Assembly (NCBI GenBank): GCA_019925095.2
Contig: CM034406.1
Span: forward strand, 15,658,388-15,722,387
Reading direction: 5' to 3'
From: Dendrolimus kikuchii
Taxonomy: Eukaryota > Arthropoda > Insecta > Lepidoptera > Lasiocampidae
DNA: 64,000 nucleotides
Positions 44,704 through 56,575 of the stretch are shown piece after piece. The notes under the pieces were generated by a model that had not been told where the DNA came from, did no database searches, and was given only the letters and a program-made list of their open reading frames with translations. The stretch's first letter is position 1, and each line of letters begins with the position of its first letter. The position numbers and the translations under genes are program-made.

Positions 44704-45166
44704 TAGATCACAGACTAGTTGGAATACTACATAATGTTTAGACATACATATTAGAATTGCAACAATAGGTTTTTACTTTATATTCCCTAGGGTTGGATCG
44801 GGCCGTTATTTCAAAACCGATAGCCTGATAAAAATAATTAAAAGTTACAACTCGATTTTTATCAAACCAGATTAATCGATTTGGCAAATCGAATTGACAC
44901 GTGGCTATTAATAATACAACGTATGCAAGTAACGTAGACAAAGCGTATTACGAGCCATTATACGAGTATACTATGCAAATTATACCAACAATTATGTCAT
45001 TCACCGACACCTACTGCTCAAGCCTCAATTGCAAAAGGATACTTTATAAAAAAGCGGCCAAGGGCGAATTTTACCAAGCACAGTAAAAGGTTCTCCAATA
45101 GGAAAATTTTTAAATGTTTTAAATAATTCGCAACGGAAATATAGGTAATAATTCATTTAATCAAAC

Positions 45167-45310
45167 ACATGGCCAGGTTCCAGTCTCCCTTAAGAGAGCA
45201 GCAGCGCATTTGTAGCACCTTTGGTGTTGCAAATGTCCATAGGCGATGGTAACCGCTTTCCATCAAGTGGGCCATTTGCCTGTCTGCTGATCTCCTGCAA
45301 TAAAAATAAA
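45167..45310 (+). mobile_element. Retroposon family 2, 5'-truncated copy
   Basis: It begins in the middle of the family (GGCCAGGTTCCAGTCTCCC) and ends CTGCTGATCTCCTGCAATAAA with an A-rich tail. Confidence 0.88.
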
Positions 45311-45389
45311 AAAACATGGTTCCATAAAATGTGAACATTAAATTTAATAATAGATGTAGGTGTAAAGTTTTAAACGTTTTTAGTATATG

Positions 45390-45657
45390 CCTATGACTTC
45401 GTTCATGTTTGACTTGAAATTCCCGCGGGATTCCTAAGGCACAAAGTACAGCAACATTTAAAAAAGAATGTAATCTATCGTGTTAGTGAAAACTGTGTCG
45501 GAATTACCTAATTTTTATACACCCGAATAACTTCAAACCGCTCCCAGGAATTCCCGCGGGATTTCAGGGATGAAAATATCATATATTTTATTACGTAAAA
45601 TTTGCTATCGATCAGTGAAAAATTGCAACGTGGACGAAGTCGCGGGCGAATCCTAGT
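45390..45657 (+). mobile_element. Helitron-type element, same family as 14870-15235
   Basis: It has AACTTCAAACCGCTCCCAGG, ATTCCCGCGGG and the end GTGGACGAAGTCGCGGGCGAATCCTAGT. Confidence 0.78.
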
Positions 45658-45747
45658 AATGAATAAAAGATATTCCGTGTTTTATTTAATACAAGAACTT
45701 TCCTTATGAGTCCGCTTCTTATTCTCCACGAGCCAGCTCTTGTATAT

Positions 45748-45853
45748 AATGGGGTTGTCTGGAAGAGATCGCTTTTTAGCGATAAGACCGCCCTTTGTAC
45801 ATAACTAGATATAATTTTATTTGTATTGGTGTATAATAAAGTGTTATCTATCT
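45748..45853 (+). mobile_element. LINE 3' tail family 6, reference copy
   Basis: GGTTGTCTGGAAGAGATCGC, TTTTTAGCGATAAGACCGCC, TTGGTGTATAATAAAGTG and the TATCTATCTAT tail. Further copies lie at 30137-30242, 46955-47020, 51013-51063 and 56436-56575. No coding part is attached. Confidence 0.72.
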
Positions 45854-45935
45854 ATAATGTCCAATCAAATGCCTTACTTCTATTGTGGTGGATTTTTAAT
45901 GAACTAAAACAAATTCAAATGATATTTTACAAAAC

Positions 45936-46052
45936 TTCTAGATGGCGCCACTTGTCATTCTTGTGTCAGTTTTTGACGTTGTATTATTTTAAATGTTTTA
46001 AAATCAAATCGAAAATTTAAAAAGTTTATTTGAATATGTTGCGCCATCTAGT
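45936..46052. repeat. Sequence bounded by CTAGATGGCGC inverted ends
   Basis: TTCTAGATGGCGCC at 45938 and GCGCCATCTAG ending near 46052 are inverted copies about 115 bp apart. This is possibly a very short DNA element. Confidence 0.45.
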
Positions 46053-46550
46053 CATGCTTGTTTTAGGAGGCTTTCAGAATTACTTTTTATCGGACGAATT
46101 CTATTGCTAGAGTATCGATTTACTTATTTCTGACCGTATTAGAAAAAGTAAAGTGAATTAGGAGTGATCCGCTCAGATGAAAATTGTTAAAAAATTGTAT
46201 CTACGAATGTTAACAAGTGTTTTATTTATATTAAATTGTAACTATGAAAGCCTTGATACACCTAGGATTCTTCTTCCACGTCTCAATGAAGTAAATGGAG
46301 GTACAAAGATATTATTTAACATTAGTCATACTCCCTAATGCTGGCTTTAATCCACTTTATCCTCGCACTAATTAATAGTAATGGCCAGTTACCCTTGAAC
46401 TTGTTTCATAAAACGATTAGTCTTGTCACCAACTTTGTATCATTACCATCAATTGATGAAAAATACAGATACTACTCCAGCAGAATTATTTAAATGACGA
46501 AGCCTAAATTCGTCTTTGCCACACTTAAAAATGATGAGAAATAACTTACA

Positions 46551-46935
46551 TAATATTTTCTTAAGTTTTCGCGACTTGTATACATAATAAAACTACGTTT
46601 TAACGGTTTTAAGCGCGGTAATTTTATTTGATTTTGGTTTTTCCGACGTTTCGGCCACTTTTCAGTGGCCATGATCACGGAAGACAAAGATGTCAAGTGT
46701 CAACGAGTATTGTTAAAGTTTTATTTAGCCTACCGCCAACTTATTAATTTTAATTATTTAATTTTAATTTTGTTTATGAATATTATTTACTCTATGGGAA
46801 CCTAATCTAATTTACTACCGCTTCGCAACATGTTATGGCTTGAAGAGAAGAAGCGGCGCAAGAAACTCTTCAGCAAACATGCCTAGCTCTAATAATTTTA
46901 TGTAATATTAAAATGGGTGGAAGGAAAAATAAAAG
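46551..46935. mobile_element. Repeat family 4, copy 2
   Basis: It is nearly identical over more than 300 bp to 28648-28985, from ATTTTCTTAAGTTTTCGCG through the CAGTGGCC hairpin to AGCAAACATGCCTAGCTC. Confidence 0.88.
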
Positions 46936-46954
46936 TAATTATCAGTCAAGTTGG

Positions 46955-47020
46955 TTTAGATATAGTTTTAGTCTGTAAGTATATTTTTGTATTGGTGTAT
47001 AATAAAGATTATCTATCTAT
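46955..47020 (+). mobile_element. LINE 3' tail family 6, fragment
   Basis: TTTAGATATAGTTTTAGTCTG ... TTGGTGTATAATAAAGATTATCTATCTATC directly follows the family 4 copy. Confidence 0.65.
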
Positions 47021-48600
47021 CTTAACATTTTCTGCAATTTCCGTAATTTAACTTTGTAATATTAGGAAATGGGTTGAAAATTTATTTACACAAAACAAAG
47101 TTACAATAGATGGTCTGGTACTTATATGTATACATTTGTTTAATCAGTTTGGCATGTGAATATTTTTCACTCATTGCTATCTCTTAACATTTGAAATTAA
47201 TTCATTTACAATTGATTTATTATTTTTATTATATAATATTAATGTAAATTTCTTAACTTAGTATTAAATTCGTAATGTCAAATAGAAAGTGACTTGCATA
47301 TTTTCTGAAAATCAGCTCTTCATAAGTTGTAAAAGGGAGAACAAAATAATGTTATATAAAATTTATGTATTAGCAGTGATCAATAATTTATGATTAATTC
47401 AACGTGAGGAAATCAAGTATTGTAAATAAGGAAAATAAGCAAATATTCACAAGATTGATACAGTCATAAACTTTAGTGATCAGTTGTAGTACTATTAAAC
47501 AATCATTAATTTGTCATTAAATAAAAACAAATATTTGAAATCTCTTAAATTACTAAACTTATAATAGTTGGAAAAAGCTATGACGTCATAAAATATCATT
47601 AAGTGATTATAATAATAGAACACATATATAAATATAGTTACAAATTTCACATCATTTTAAATATTTCCATTGCTACTTGCTATGATTACTTAGTATCTTT
47701 GAACCAAAGTTTGTTTATTTAACACTGGTCTATTAAAATAACTATTAAGTATAAATTACGTGGAAATGTATTATCTCTGTCTAATAAGCATCAGAGGCGT
47801 GATATACATATTGTTAAGAAATCTATGTAACCTACAAAAATTTGTGAGCTGTTCTTCCATAGACAATGCTTACTCGTTGATTGATAGACAATTTTAAATT
47901 CCACAATAAATTGGGCACTTGATAATGAAGGGACAAATATCTTTAATATTACATTAAAACCCTACTAAAAATAATGCTCAAATAAAATAGCTGAGGCTGC
48001 AGAGTTAATCGCCAAAAAAAATATTATCAAAAAAGTCCTAAAAGAATTGAAATTATGGTTTTACTACCACATGTCACTTCCCACGCGGTGTTGTTTTTAT
48101 TGAATGAAGTTATTAATCGTATGATTGATTATTATCATTTTAATATTATCATTTTGAATTAATCATTATATTGATATATCAATGACAGTAACAAGGCAAT
48201 TCGCAAGTGTTTGTTTTCAACCGAACAAGTTTAGTTTTAACAGCTTTTAACTATAAGAATACTTTCTAATAATAAATAAATAAGAATATTAGCTATCTTT
48301 AATATTTTCTTTTTCATGACCTCGATACAGCATTGTATCTCGTCATGTTCTTTATTAAAAGGCGAAGAAAAAAAAATAGGCTCCTTTTTAAACATGTAGC
48401 GCGCACGAAGGAGTATCCAAAGACAAACGCAGTTTTTTTTTTTAATATATTAAATAAAACTTAAATATGTAATATAAAACAGATAGAACATAGTATAACG
48501 CGGGTGTGAAAGTTGGATAGATAGAGGATTCTACTACTATTGGTAATTTTTAATTTACTTAAATATAAAATTAAATAATCTATGTATATAATGAATTTGA
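47021..48600. other. AT-rich intergenic stretch
   Basis: No gene, transposon end or structured repeat recognised. Confidence 0.4.
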
Positions 48601-48605
48601 AAAAT

Positions 48606-48735
48606 TTACGGCCTCTGTGGTTGAGCGGGCTAAACCTTTGCCGGCCTACCTCATTGCAACGCAGGGGCTCCTGGTATGGCAAATTTCGGAAACGAATTTT
48701 CTCCGTTATTTACTATGGTCTGGGTGTTAGGGATC
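48606..48735 (+). mobile_element. tRNA-derived SINE family 1, 3'-shortened copy
   Basis: GGCCTCTGTGGTTGAGCGGGC (A-box-like head) starts at 48609. The body runs to TACTATGGTCTGGGTG and then stops. The B-box region is partly deleted (GGGGCTCCTGGTATGG lacks the GTTCGATT segment), so this copy would not be expected to be transcribed by Pol III. Confidence 0.85.
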
Positions 48736-48739
48736 GGAC

Positions 48740-49780
48740 CAGCAAATTACGAAAATATTGTCTGACTGTCTGTCTGTGTGTGTACAAACTACTGAACGGA
48801 TTTAAATGAAACTGTACACAGAGCTAGCTTATATATCCCGCGTCGTAACTTGGGATAATTTTTATGCCGATAAATGATGTCGTTTCATGGCGCACAACAT
48901 GGCACTGCGATCGCATTTTTTTGGAAACTACTAAACGTATATGAATGAAACTTGACATAGTGCTGGCTTATAACCCGAGCTAACACAAGATACAATTTAA
49001 CCCGGCAAATGACGTTGTTTCCTTAGAATAGACGGATTAGCAAAATATATGGCACTGCAATCGCGTTTTTCAATTCTCTAACAAAAACCTATGTTGTCAT
49101 AAACAACATGTCATTTCATTGTATTACTGCAAATCAGGCTGGCTTCGACTCGCCTCTTTGTTTTTCTGGGCAGTTGTGTAGACTATATGGACTCAGTTTC
49201 TTTGTTATTGTAGTGAATTTAACAATAAATAGTAATATTTTATGTCTAAAAAATTACAGAATATAACCTCCTTTAACCTTTAACTTTAATATACTTTTAT
49301 TAATCATTTATTATAGTAATAAAATCTCATTAGAAATCATCATTCATATTTCATAAGTTATTTTTACCATCCATAGGTATTTATTTTATGTTTTTTTTTA
49401 GTTTACCATCCATAAGTATTATTTCCTTTGCTTGTTATTATACAATATTTAAAACATAAAAATGTCAGTTTTTCATCTGGAATTATGTTATAGTTATTGA
49501 CCGTTTCACTCAGATTTAGCGATGAGGTTAATGCGTTATTTGTGATGTGATATTGTTGTTAATTGTTAATGACGTTAAATATCGACAGATAACGTATGTG
49601 TATACAATAATGTAGCTATGATTTTAAAGCGATTTTCACTATCAGTTAGATACATTTTCATTGAAGGTTTATATATATATCAAAAACTGAATTAAGTTTT
49701 CATACAAGTAACATAGAGCTGCCATCTAGGAATTTTATATTTTATTTTTATAATTTTGTATAATATATTTGTTAATTAAA
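48740..49780. other. Repeat-like and AT-rich stretch
   Basis: ACTACTGAACGGATTTAAATGAAACT near 48789 and a similar ACTACTAAACGTATATGAATGAAACTTG near 48930 look like two related units of a degenerate element. The rest holds no recognised feature. Confidence 0.4.
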
Positions 49781-49785
49781 ATGAA

Positions 49786-49960
49786 CAGGTTGGCGGTAGG
49801 CTAAATAAAACTTTAAAAATACTCATTGACAGTTGAGATCTTTGTCTTCCGTGATCACGGCTACTGAAAAGTGGCTATTATTTCGACGTTGCGTCGAAAT
49901 AATAAAAATCAAATAAATTACCGCGCTTGAAACCGTAAAAAGGTAGTTTTATTAATAATA
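49786..49960. mobile_element. Repeat family 4, copy in reverse orientation
   Basis: AGGTTGGCGGTAGGCTAAATAA, GATCACGG and ACCGCGCTTGAAACCG are the complements of blocks in 28665-28850, in reverse order. Confidence 0.8.
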
Positions 49961-50074
49961 TTTATATTGTTTATAAAATAAAGTTTAAGTAACTTTTTTA
50001 TACGAATAAATATGCTTATAATAACTTGCAATAATGATTAATTATGATAATTCCTTTGAGGACAATAGCCCATT

Positions 50075-50155
50075 GGTAACACCAGGTAACCCCTTTGCTT
50101 TTGAAAATGTCTATAGGACACGTTAACCGCTTTCCATCAGGTAGACAGTTAGCAA
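50075..50155 (+). mobile_element. Retroposon family 2, old fragment
   Basis: AACACCAGGTAACCCCTTTGC, ATGTCTATAGGACACGTTAACC and GCTTTCCATCAGGTAGACAG follow the family order in plus-sense orientation. Confidence 0.6.
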
Positions 50156-50524
50156 GTCTACTATACTTCAGCCATAAGAAATGAGGAAATATTTACATAA
50201 ACAGTAACTATAAACAATTCACAGACTATAAACACTTGACCATAAAGTAAATACATAAGGAGTGTACATTCCATATACGGCGCTTGCAATATCCTGCATT
50301 GAAATGACAAATTTATGCAATATCCTGCATTAAATATCACTTAATACGAAATCGAGGTATTATAAGCCATTTCGGAAGCTGGATTAATTAAATAAAACAT
50401 ATCTGCGTCTGTGGGACCTCAAATGGTGTTTTTTATATTTTTTCTACATAAATGTAAATATTTTGCGCGTCTTTGTATCTAACTGGTGTTAGTCATTTAT
50501 TAGTATTAAGTTTTTGAATAGATA

Positions 50525-50957
50525 TTTAAATCCAGTGGCGTAGCTTACCTTAGATGGGCCCTGTATCAAAATGTGTTGGGGGGCCCAAAGGGAACAAAGT
50601 TTTTTATAAAAGAAAGAAAAAATGCTCGAATTGAATTAAAATAATTATATATTGATTATAAGTTATTACTTATAATACTTAATGCTCCTAGGAGCTCGCC
50701 TTTTTTCGGCAAGCTTATTTATGAAATTTCAGACGATTTCAGTTTTTCTAGATTTTCTGCCTCTATCGATAATAGTGACGAGACAGATAGTCGTTCTTGT
50801 TGGTGCAGCAGTTATTCTCAAAAATTTTATTAATCTATAAAAGATTGTGGATAACATTTTAAGAATTTTGCTTACACACTTTCGGGGCCCCTGTATCCTG
50901 GGGGCCCCGTATCATTGATACGGCTGATACGGCGGTAGCTACGCCCCTGGTTAAATC
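50525..50957. mobile_element. hAT-type MITE with 8-bp target duplication
   Basis: The element is 50533-50949. The left end CAGTGGCGTAGCTTACC is mirrored by the complement of GGTAGCTACGCCCCTG. The flanks TTTAAATC (50525-50532) and GTTAAATC (50950-50957) agree at 7 of 8 positions. CAGNGGCGTAGC ends and 8-bp duplications are hallmarks of hAT elements. At 417 bp with no transposase frame it is non-autonomous. Confidence 0.9.
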
Positions 50958-51012
50958 TATAAACTCTCAACTGACATGAGAATTTAATTTAACTAATATT
51001 GGTCGTATTGCT

Positions 51013-51320
51013 AAAAAGCGATCAAAGAGTAGAATTTATATATAAAGAAAAGCGATCTCTTCCAGACGGTCGTTCACTAGCGTTAAGCCCATATTAGACG
51101 GTTCATTATGTCTTTCAATTTAGATCAATGGTCCTAAAACTATGCTGTTTCGTAGAACCCATACCAATTTTTACTGCATTCGGCGGATCCCCCTATCTTT
51201 TTAACCGACTTTACAAACAGGAGGAAGTTCTCAATCCGTGGTATATATATATTTTGTTTTTATACATATTCAACTATAATTTTTTTGTTTATGAACCGAT
51301 TTTAACCGTTCATTTTGCGT
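51013..51320. repeat. Fragments of LINE tail family 6 and repeat family 5
   Basis: AAAGCGATCTCTTCCAGACGG near 51050 is family 6 in minus orientation. CCGACTTTACAAACAGGAGGAAGTTCTC near 51205 is the start of a family 5 unit. Confidence 0.5.
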
Positions 51321-51729
51321 TGGATTGGGCATAGTTTCTAGTTGGTCTCATACAAATTTTATAGCTTGTAAGAGAAACACACACCGTCCTATTTCATCAG
51401 GCTATTTATAGAAAGATAAAAAATTCGTTATGGCTTGCTTAAATGAAATTCATTATTGTGGACCCCTATTTGCAACTCGCGGCCGCTCATATTTTGTTTC
51501 CGCTGACTTGGACCCCTTGCAGTTAGATATGGACCACTTTGGGGACCTATGATTTATATGAATTAATCATAGAGATCCGTATAAACATAAAACTGGATAA
51601 TTCAATATCATCGTGTAATTTTAAGTTCTGTGTCTCCAACTAAATTGAATCAATTTAGTTGATCCGTCTAATATTAGCATTATATTGGCACGCTAATTGT
51701 TGCTTTTGTAATCATTATGCCATAATAAT

Positions 51730-51962
51730 AAACGGCAGACAAACAAACACACATTGTATATCCCCAAATTGAGCAAGTTACGCTTGTGTTATAGGTAATA
51801 TAAAACGCACTACTCTGGGGCCGATCCCAGACACTCGACAATAGTAAATAACGGAGAAAATTCGTTTCCGAAAGTTACCATGCCAGGAATCGAACCCGAA
51901 GCCTCTGCGTTGCAGTGAGGTAAGCCGACAAAGGGTTAGCCCGCTCAAGCATAAAGGCCGTC
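51730..51962 (-). mobile_element. tRNA-derived SINE family 1, copy 4
   Basis: On the minus strand it has a GGCCTTTATGCTTGAGCGGGC head, GGGTTCGATTCCTGGCATGG (B-box-like, intact), GGGGCCGATCCCAGA-type body blocks read in reverse, and an ATT-rich end. Together with 12346-12598 it is the best copy. Confidence 0.88.
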
Positions 51963-52251
51963 ATAATGATGTCAGTGAACGACCATTCGGATAATTCTGA
52001 AATTATTAACTATATAATAGCAGGCTCTGAGATTTTACTCTCCAACGCCTTTCGTCGTTCGTTTTCGTCAGATCCACCTGAAAAATTCAATGAAAGAAAG
52101 AACAAAGACTTATTTAGAACTACAACAACAAAGTTTATAATAACACGAATCAAATGGAAAGTATAAAGTAAAAGTTACATAAATAAAAAAATAATTGCCG
52201 TACTTAGTCATGGCAGAGTCATTATTTGCTAATCGGTAAATCGTTGTACGT

Positions 52252-52890
52252 CATCATCATCATCCGAGCGTTAAATCCCGGTTGCGTTCGGAGCGTTCAC
52301 TCCGACGCCCAGGGTCCGCTTTCCTACTTTTTCTACTCCACTTCGCGCGGTCTTCGGCATCCCCCGTTTTGAGACCATTGGCACGCATGTCATCCTTCAC
52401 AACGTCAAGCCAACATTTCTTGGGCCTTCCCCTTCGACCGGGACCAGGCGGAGGCGGCATGGCTAGACATTTGTTCCCCACATAATTAGCCGGTCTCCGT
52501 AAAACGTGCCCGTACCAGCGTAAGCGACACTCTTGCAGTTTGTCTGCTATGTCACGGACATGAAGACTGCCGCAGATGCGGGATTTCCTGACCCGGTCTT
52601 TCCGCGTCACTCCACACATCCAACGCAGCATATTCATCTCCGTGACACGCAGTTCTTGCTTGTGTCGCTCAAGTACAGGCCATGCTTCACAGCCATGCAA
52701 AAGCACAGGTCTAATGATGGATTTATAGACCTGTCCTTTTAATTTAACCGGCATCTTGAGGTCACAAATGACACTTGTCACCTCACGCCACTTGGCCCAA
52801 GCTGCAGTGATACGGGCCTTGACGTCGTGGTCGATATCCCCGGATGCACTAAGTACAGATCCCAAGTTGTACGTCATTACTGAATAATAA
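52252..52890 (-). pseudogene. RTE-like LINE, ORF2 C-terminus with (ATG)n tail
   Basis: The minus-strand frame (stop at 52260-52262, open to about 52890) encodes YNLGSVLSASGDIDHDVKAR, MNMLRWMCGVTRKDRVRKS, CRLRWYGHVLRRPA and GRRGRPKKCW, the block order at the end of RTE-clade proteins after the reverse transcriptase. A GATGATGATG tail follows the stop, as is usual for RTE 3' ends. The frame is intact over ~205 codons, but the catalytic parts are missing through 5' truncation. Confidence 0.88.
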
Positions 52891-53017
52891 ATATTTCATA
52901 ACTTTAACAACAAAATACTATCAAATAGCGGAGCCGCAACTTTTAGTTCCTTTGGGCCTTCTTTTGTGGCGTGGACTCTGTATGGAGTGGGAAGCCTTAG
53001 TGACTTATTAAAACTTT

Positions 53018-53330
53018 TATCCGTGCAGGAAGGGAGAAAGAATACATCTTCCTGCGGCCGGGCGGCCTGTTGTAAGAGCCGACAAAACAACCCAAAGCCA
53101 GGTGGTAGGGTATTTGCCCTACTGGATGGCTACCACCCCTGGTCTGGGGTATGCCGCCGTAACAACCTTGAGTTGAGTTCCGGCATTAGTGGCCAGGTTC
53201 CAGTTCGCCTTTAGAGAGCGGCAGCACATTGGTAGCTCCTTTGGTGTTACAAATGTCCATAGGCGATGGTAACCGCTTTCCATCAGGTGGGCCGTCTGCC
53301 TATCTGCTGAACTCATGCAATAAATAAAAT
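53018..53330 (+). mobile_element. Retroposon family 2, full-length copy
   Basis: It begins TATCCGTGCAGGAAGGGAG, runs through GCCACCCCTGG-type and TTGGTGTTACAAATGTCC blocks, and ends CTGAACTCATGCAATAAATAAAA. Length agrees with the reference copy at 34987-35301. Confidence 0.9.
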
Positions 53331-53626
53331 GAAAGTAAAAATGCGAGGCGATGTATCGATCGGTCCTGCGAATCGATTGACATTGACCCGCTTTGGCGCT
53401 TGCTTGTGAGAATTTTCGCTTACATGTTATAGACAAAAGTGTACCGCGATAATCAATGAGAAATAGTTTAAACAACAACAATATTTCACATAAACAACAA
53501 CTTCGTTCGCGTTGTCAGGACTACATATTTCTTAGTGATTTGCAACAGCGGCACCAAAAAAAGTGGACACAGTGTCACCTTTCCCACGAAAACAATATCA
53601 CACGTAATAAGATAAAAAGTATTCTA

Positions 53627-53775
53627 GGTATACATACATACATAACTTCACGCCAGTTCCCTTGCGGAGTAGGCACGGAGAACAGAGCGCCATTCAGGCT
53701 TATTCTTACACACCTCACTTGCTTCTTTGACATTCATAACTCTTGTCATGCACGCTCGTCTCTTCTTAAGGTACC
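53627..53775 (-). mobile_element. LINE family L1x, 5'-truncated copy
   Basis: The left end ATACATACATACATAACTTC is the complement of the TATG-repeat tail. The minus-strand frame continues with the ARELA end and back to [15 protein letters not shown]. Similarity stops near 53772. Confidence 0.85.
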
Positions 53776-54009
53776 GGAAATAAGCTAGCTTTGTGTCGAG
53801 TTTCATTTAAACCGATTCAGTAACCTTTTCGCGATGCACTAATAATCTAACAGACAGATAGAGAAAAAAAATTTAAGTTGCATTTTCGGAATCTGCTGGT
53901 CCGAATTGGATACCCCAATTTTTTCTAATATTTAAACAAATAACAATAAAACCTTAAAGTAAATTGTATCCTAAAAATAAACTATATTATATACAATTTA
54001 AAATAAAAC

Positions 54010-54130
54010 TCGTCGCAAGCCAATCGCAGTCCACTGCTGGAAGTAAGCCTTCTCAAGTAGGCACTACTCATCGCTGTCCTCCGACTTCCTCATTCAGCGC
54101 CTACCGGCGACCTTGCGCAGGTCGTCTGCT
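54010..54130 (-). pseudogene. RTE-like LINE fragment, heavily decayed
   Basis: The minus strand reads DDLRKVAGRR, stop, MRKSEDS and later FQQWTAIG, matching the DDLRK-AG--WMR-AEDR...QQWT block common to lepidopteran LINE proteins. Two in-frame stops. Confidence 0.7.
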
Positions 54131-54635
54131 CCATGGGGCAAAATAAAACTAATACTAATAAATAAAAAACCTACGACAACGGTTTGGCCGGACTAGACCG
54201 ATTACAGTTTATAGTATTTTTTTATGTTTTTTTTATTTCTATGTATTAGTTTTATTTTAAACTAATCATTCCTCTGCATAGCTTTTTGGTAAGGCTTAAA
54301 GTTCAACTCACGACTTCATCTTACCATAAAACTACCTTCGCGTTGTCAAGTGACGAAATAAAACTTTTGACAGATATCGGGCCAGCTCTCATCAGAGGTA
54401 CCTAGCGAGATACCATATTTGTGGGCGTCGCCTTTGTGCAACCATATTGTTATCCTGCCGATTTCGTCTCGCATCATTGCGCAAATGAACACACCTTATA
54501 ATACAATGTTGATGAACTTTTATCGTGGGTGTTATGTAAAATTTAGCTGTCTATACCAATAAATAAACTGAAAACCTGAAGTGTCTTTTCTTATTGCTAA
54601 GAGGACATCTGATGGAAAATGGTTACTTTTTAATT

Positions 54636-54947
54636 CTTTTTTTATTCCAGGAGTTCAGCAGACAGGCAGTTGGCCCACTTGATGGAAAGCGGTTACCATC
54701 GCCTATAGACATTTGCAACACCAAAGGTGCTACAAATGCGCTGCTGCTCTCTAAAAAGAGACTGGAACCTGGTCACTAATACCGGAACACAACTCAAGGT
54801 AGTTATGGCGACATACTTTAGACCAGGGGTGGTAGCTATACAGTCGGGCAAATGCCCTACCACCTGGCTGTGGGTTGTTAAGTCGCCTCTTACGACAGGC
54901 CGCCCGGCCGCAGGAAATTGTATTCTTTCTCCGTTCCTGCACGGATA
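54636..54947 (-). mobile_element. Retroposon family 2, full-length copy
   Basis: The left end TTTTTTTATTCCAGGAGTTC and right end CTCCGTTCCTGCACGGATA are the same termini as the reference copy. A second, strongly diverged family member follows immediately. Confidence 0.9.
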
Positions 54948-54959
54948 ATACCTATAGTT

Positions 54960-55185
54960 TATGGACATTTGGCAACACCAAACCTGCTATCAATGTTCTG
55001 TCAGCCTTAAAGGGCGGTCTGGAACCTGGCTGCTGATACCGGAACACGGCTTGAGGTTCTTATGACGGGTTGCTCTAGAGTCTAGACCTTGGATGGGAGT
55101 CACCCGGACGGGAAATGCTCTACCACCTAAATTGTTTTGTGGCCTCTAACGAAGGCCACCTGGCCACAGGATTTAGTATCATTTC
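54960..55185 (-). mobile_element. Retroposon family 2, diverged subfamily in tandem
   Basis: TATGGACATTTGGCAACACC, GGTCTGGAACCTGGC, ATACCGGAACACGGC and CCACCTGGCCACAGG follow the family order and orientation with many differences. Confidence 0.75.
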
Positions 55186-55189
55186 TCTG

Positions 55190-55365
55190 TCCGATGTCTC
55201 TGTTTGTCTATCTGAATTTTCCGGCTAATCTTTGAAACGGCTGAACCGGTTTTGACGGGACTTCACTGGCAAATAACTGATGTTATAAGGAGTAATTTAG
55301 GCTACATTTTTTATTGTTTCGCGAAAATAATTCCACGCGGGCGAAATCGCGGCTACAGCTAGCAT
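55190..55365 (+). mobile_element. Helitron-type 3' portion, related to 34735-34900
   Basis: TTTGAAACGGCTGAACCGG, GATGTTATAAGGAGTAA and the end GGGCGAAATCGCGGCTACAGCTAGC match in order. Confidence 0.78.
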
Positions 55366-55624
55366 AAAATATAAAGTATAAGTGCCTCGCAAACCAAATG
55401 GCGGGTACAGCTCGACCTACATAATAGGTTCTTGACATTTAATAAGATTTCTAGTAAAATTTGTTAGAAATTCCAGCTCTTGCATTTATGCCATGAAATG
55501 AATAGATAGCTTTATGTTATTTAGTTTCTTCCACAACTCAGCGTAAAAACGATTTCAACATCTTCTAATGATAGAAAAGGTAGACAAGTACATATCTAAA
55601 GGTGTTATAAATGTCATATAAAAA

Positions 55625-56186
55625 GTAAAAATAAAGAAGCAATAGGTGTTCAAACGCCATTTGAAAAAGCGTTTCAGTTCCAAAGTACTCCCCTTACCAC
55701 CTCCAAGAGTATTGGGATCCTTGGTGTCGACATCGCGAACAATATGCAGTTCAGGGGCCATCTTGAAGAAGCTAGGAGTGCTAAACCGGTCCCAGCAGTA
55801 TTTCACTCCGCAGCAACGCCTTGTGCTTTATAAAGCCCAAGTGAGGCCGCATATGGAGTACTGCTCACACTTGTGGGTCGGGGCACATGCCTACCATCTA
55901 AATCCTCTGGACAGTATTCAACGTTGAGCCGTTAGCATTGTCGACGATCCTATACTCACCGACGGTTTAGATACGCTTGGTCTTCGGAGAGACTTCGCGT
56001 CTCTCTGTGTATTATACCGACTATGGTGAGTGTTCCGAGGAACTGTTTAGAATGGTGCCTTCGTGTTCCTTTTACCACCGCACCGCACGCCATCGGCTGG
56101 GCGTTCATCCCCACTTCCTAGAGCCGCTTCGCTGTTGTACGCAACGGTTCTCTACAACGTTTCTCTTGCGCACCGTGGGGATTTAG
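55625..56186 (+). pseudogene. Jockey/CR1-like LINE reverse transcriptase, C-terminal remnant
   Basis: Three frames together follow one protein: TTSKSIGILGVDIANNMQF (from about 55705), KLGVLNRSQQYFTPQQRLVL then YKAQVRPHMEYCSHLW (to about 55925), and YGECSEELFRMV with HRTARHRLGVHP (to 56186). This is the thumb and C-terminal part of a Jockey/CR1-type reverse transcriptase. Frameshifts near 55765 and 56025 and a stop at 55926-55928 show that it is dead. The YADD catalytic part is missing. Confidence 0.85.
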
Positions 56187-56269
56187 AATGAGCTCCCCGG
56201 CGTGGTTTTCCCACAGCGCTACATACAATATGGGGTTTTTAAAAAGGGTGTCATAAAATTTCTTGGAAG

Positions 56270-56375
56270 TCGGCAACGAGTTAGTGACATCTCTGGTGTT
56301 GCAAACGTCCATAGGCGACGGTAACCGCTTTCCATCAGGTAAGCCGTCGGCCAGTCTGTTGTACTCCAGCTAAGA
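56270..56375 (+). mobile_element. Retroposon family 2, subfamily B fragment
   Basis: GGTGTTGCAAACGTCCATAGG, ACCGCTTTCCATCAGGTAAG, then CCAGTCTGTTGTACTCCAGC and an A-rich end. The body upstream differs from the main subfamily (GTTAGTGACATC instead of the GCAGCGCATT block). Confidence 0.7.
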
Positions 56376-56435
56376 AAAAACAATGTGTGTTAAGATCGGA
56401 CCAAGTGGTGAACCTTCTTCTCTACATACCCCCGT

Positions 56436-56575
56436 GGAAAACAGGCATAATAGATAGATAACACTTTATAGTACACCAATACAAAAATTAACTTACAGAT
56501 TAAAACCATATCTAATTGTGCACAAAAGGCGGTCTTATCGCTAAAAAGCGATCTCTTCCAGACAACCCCAGGAAT
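56436..56575 (-). mobile_element. LINE 3' tail family 6, minus-strand copy
   Basis: ATAGATAGATAACACTTTATAG is the complement of the tail; ATCGCTAAAAAGCGATCTCTTCC and AGACAACCCC complete the family. Confidence 0.78.
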
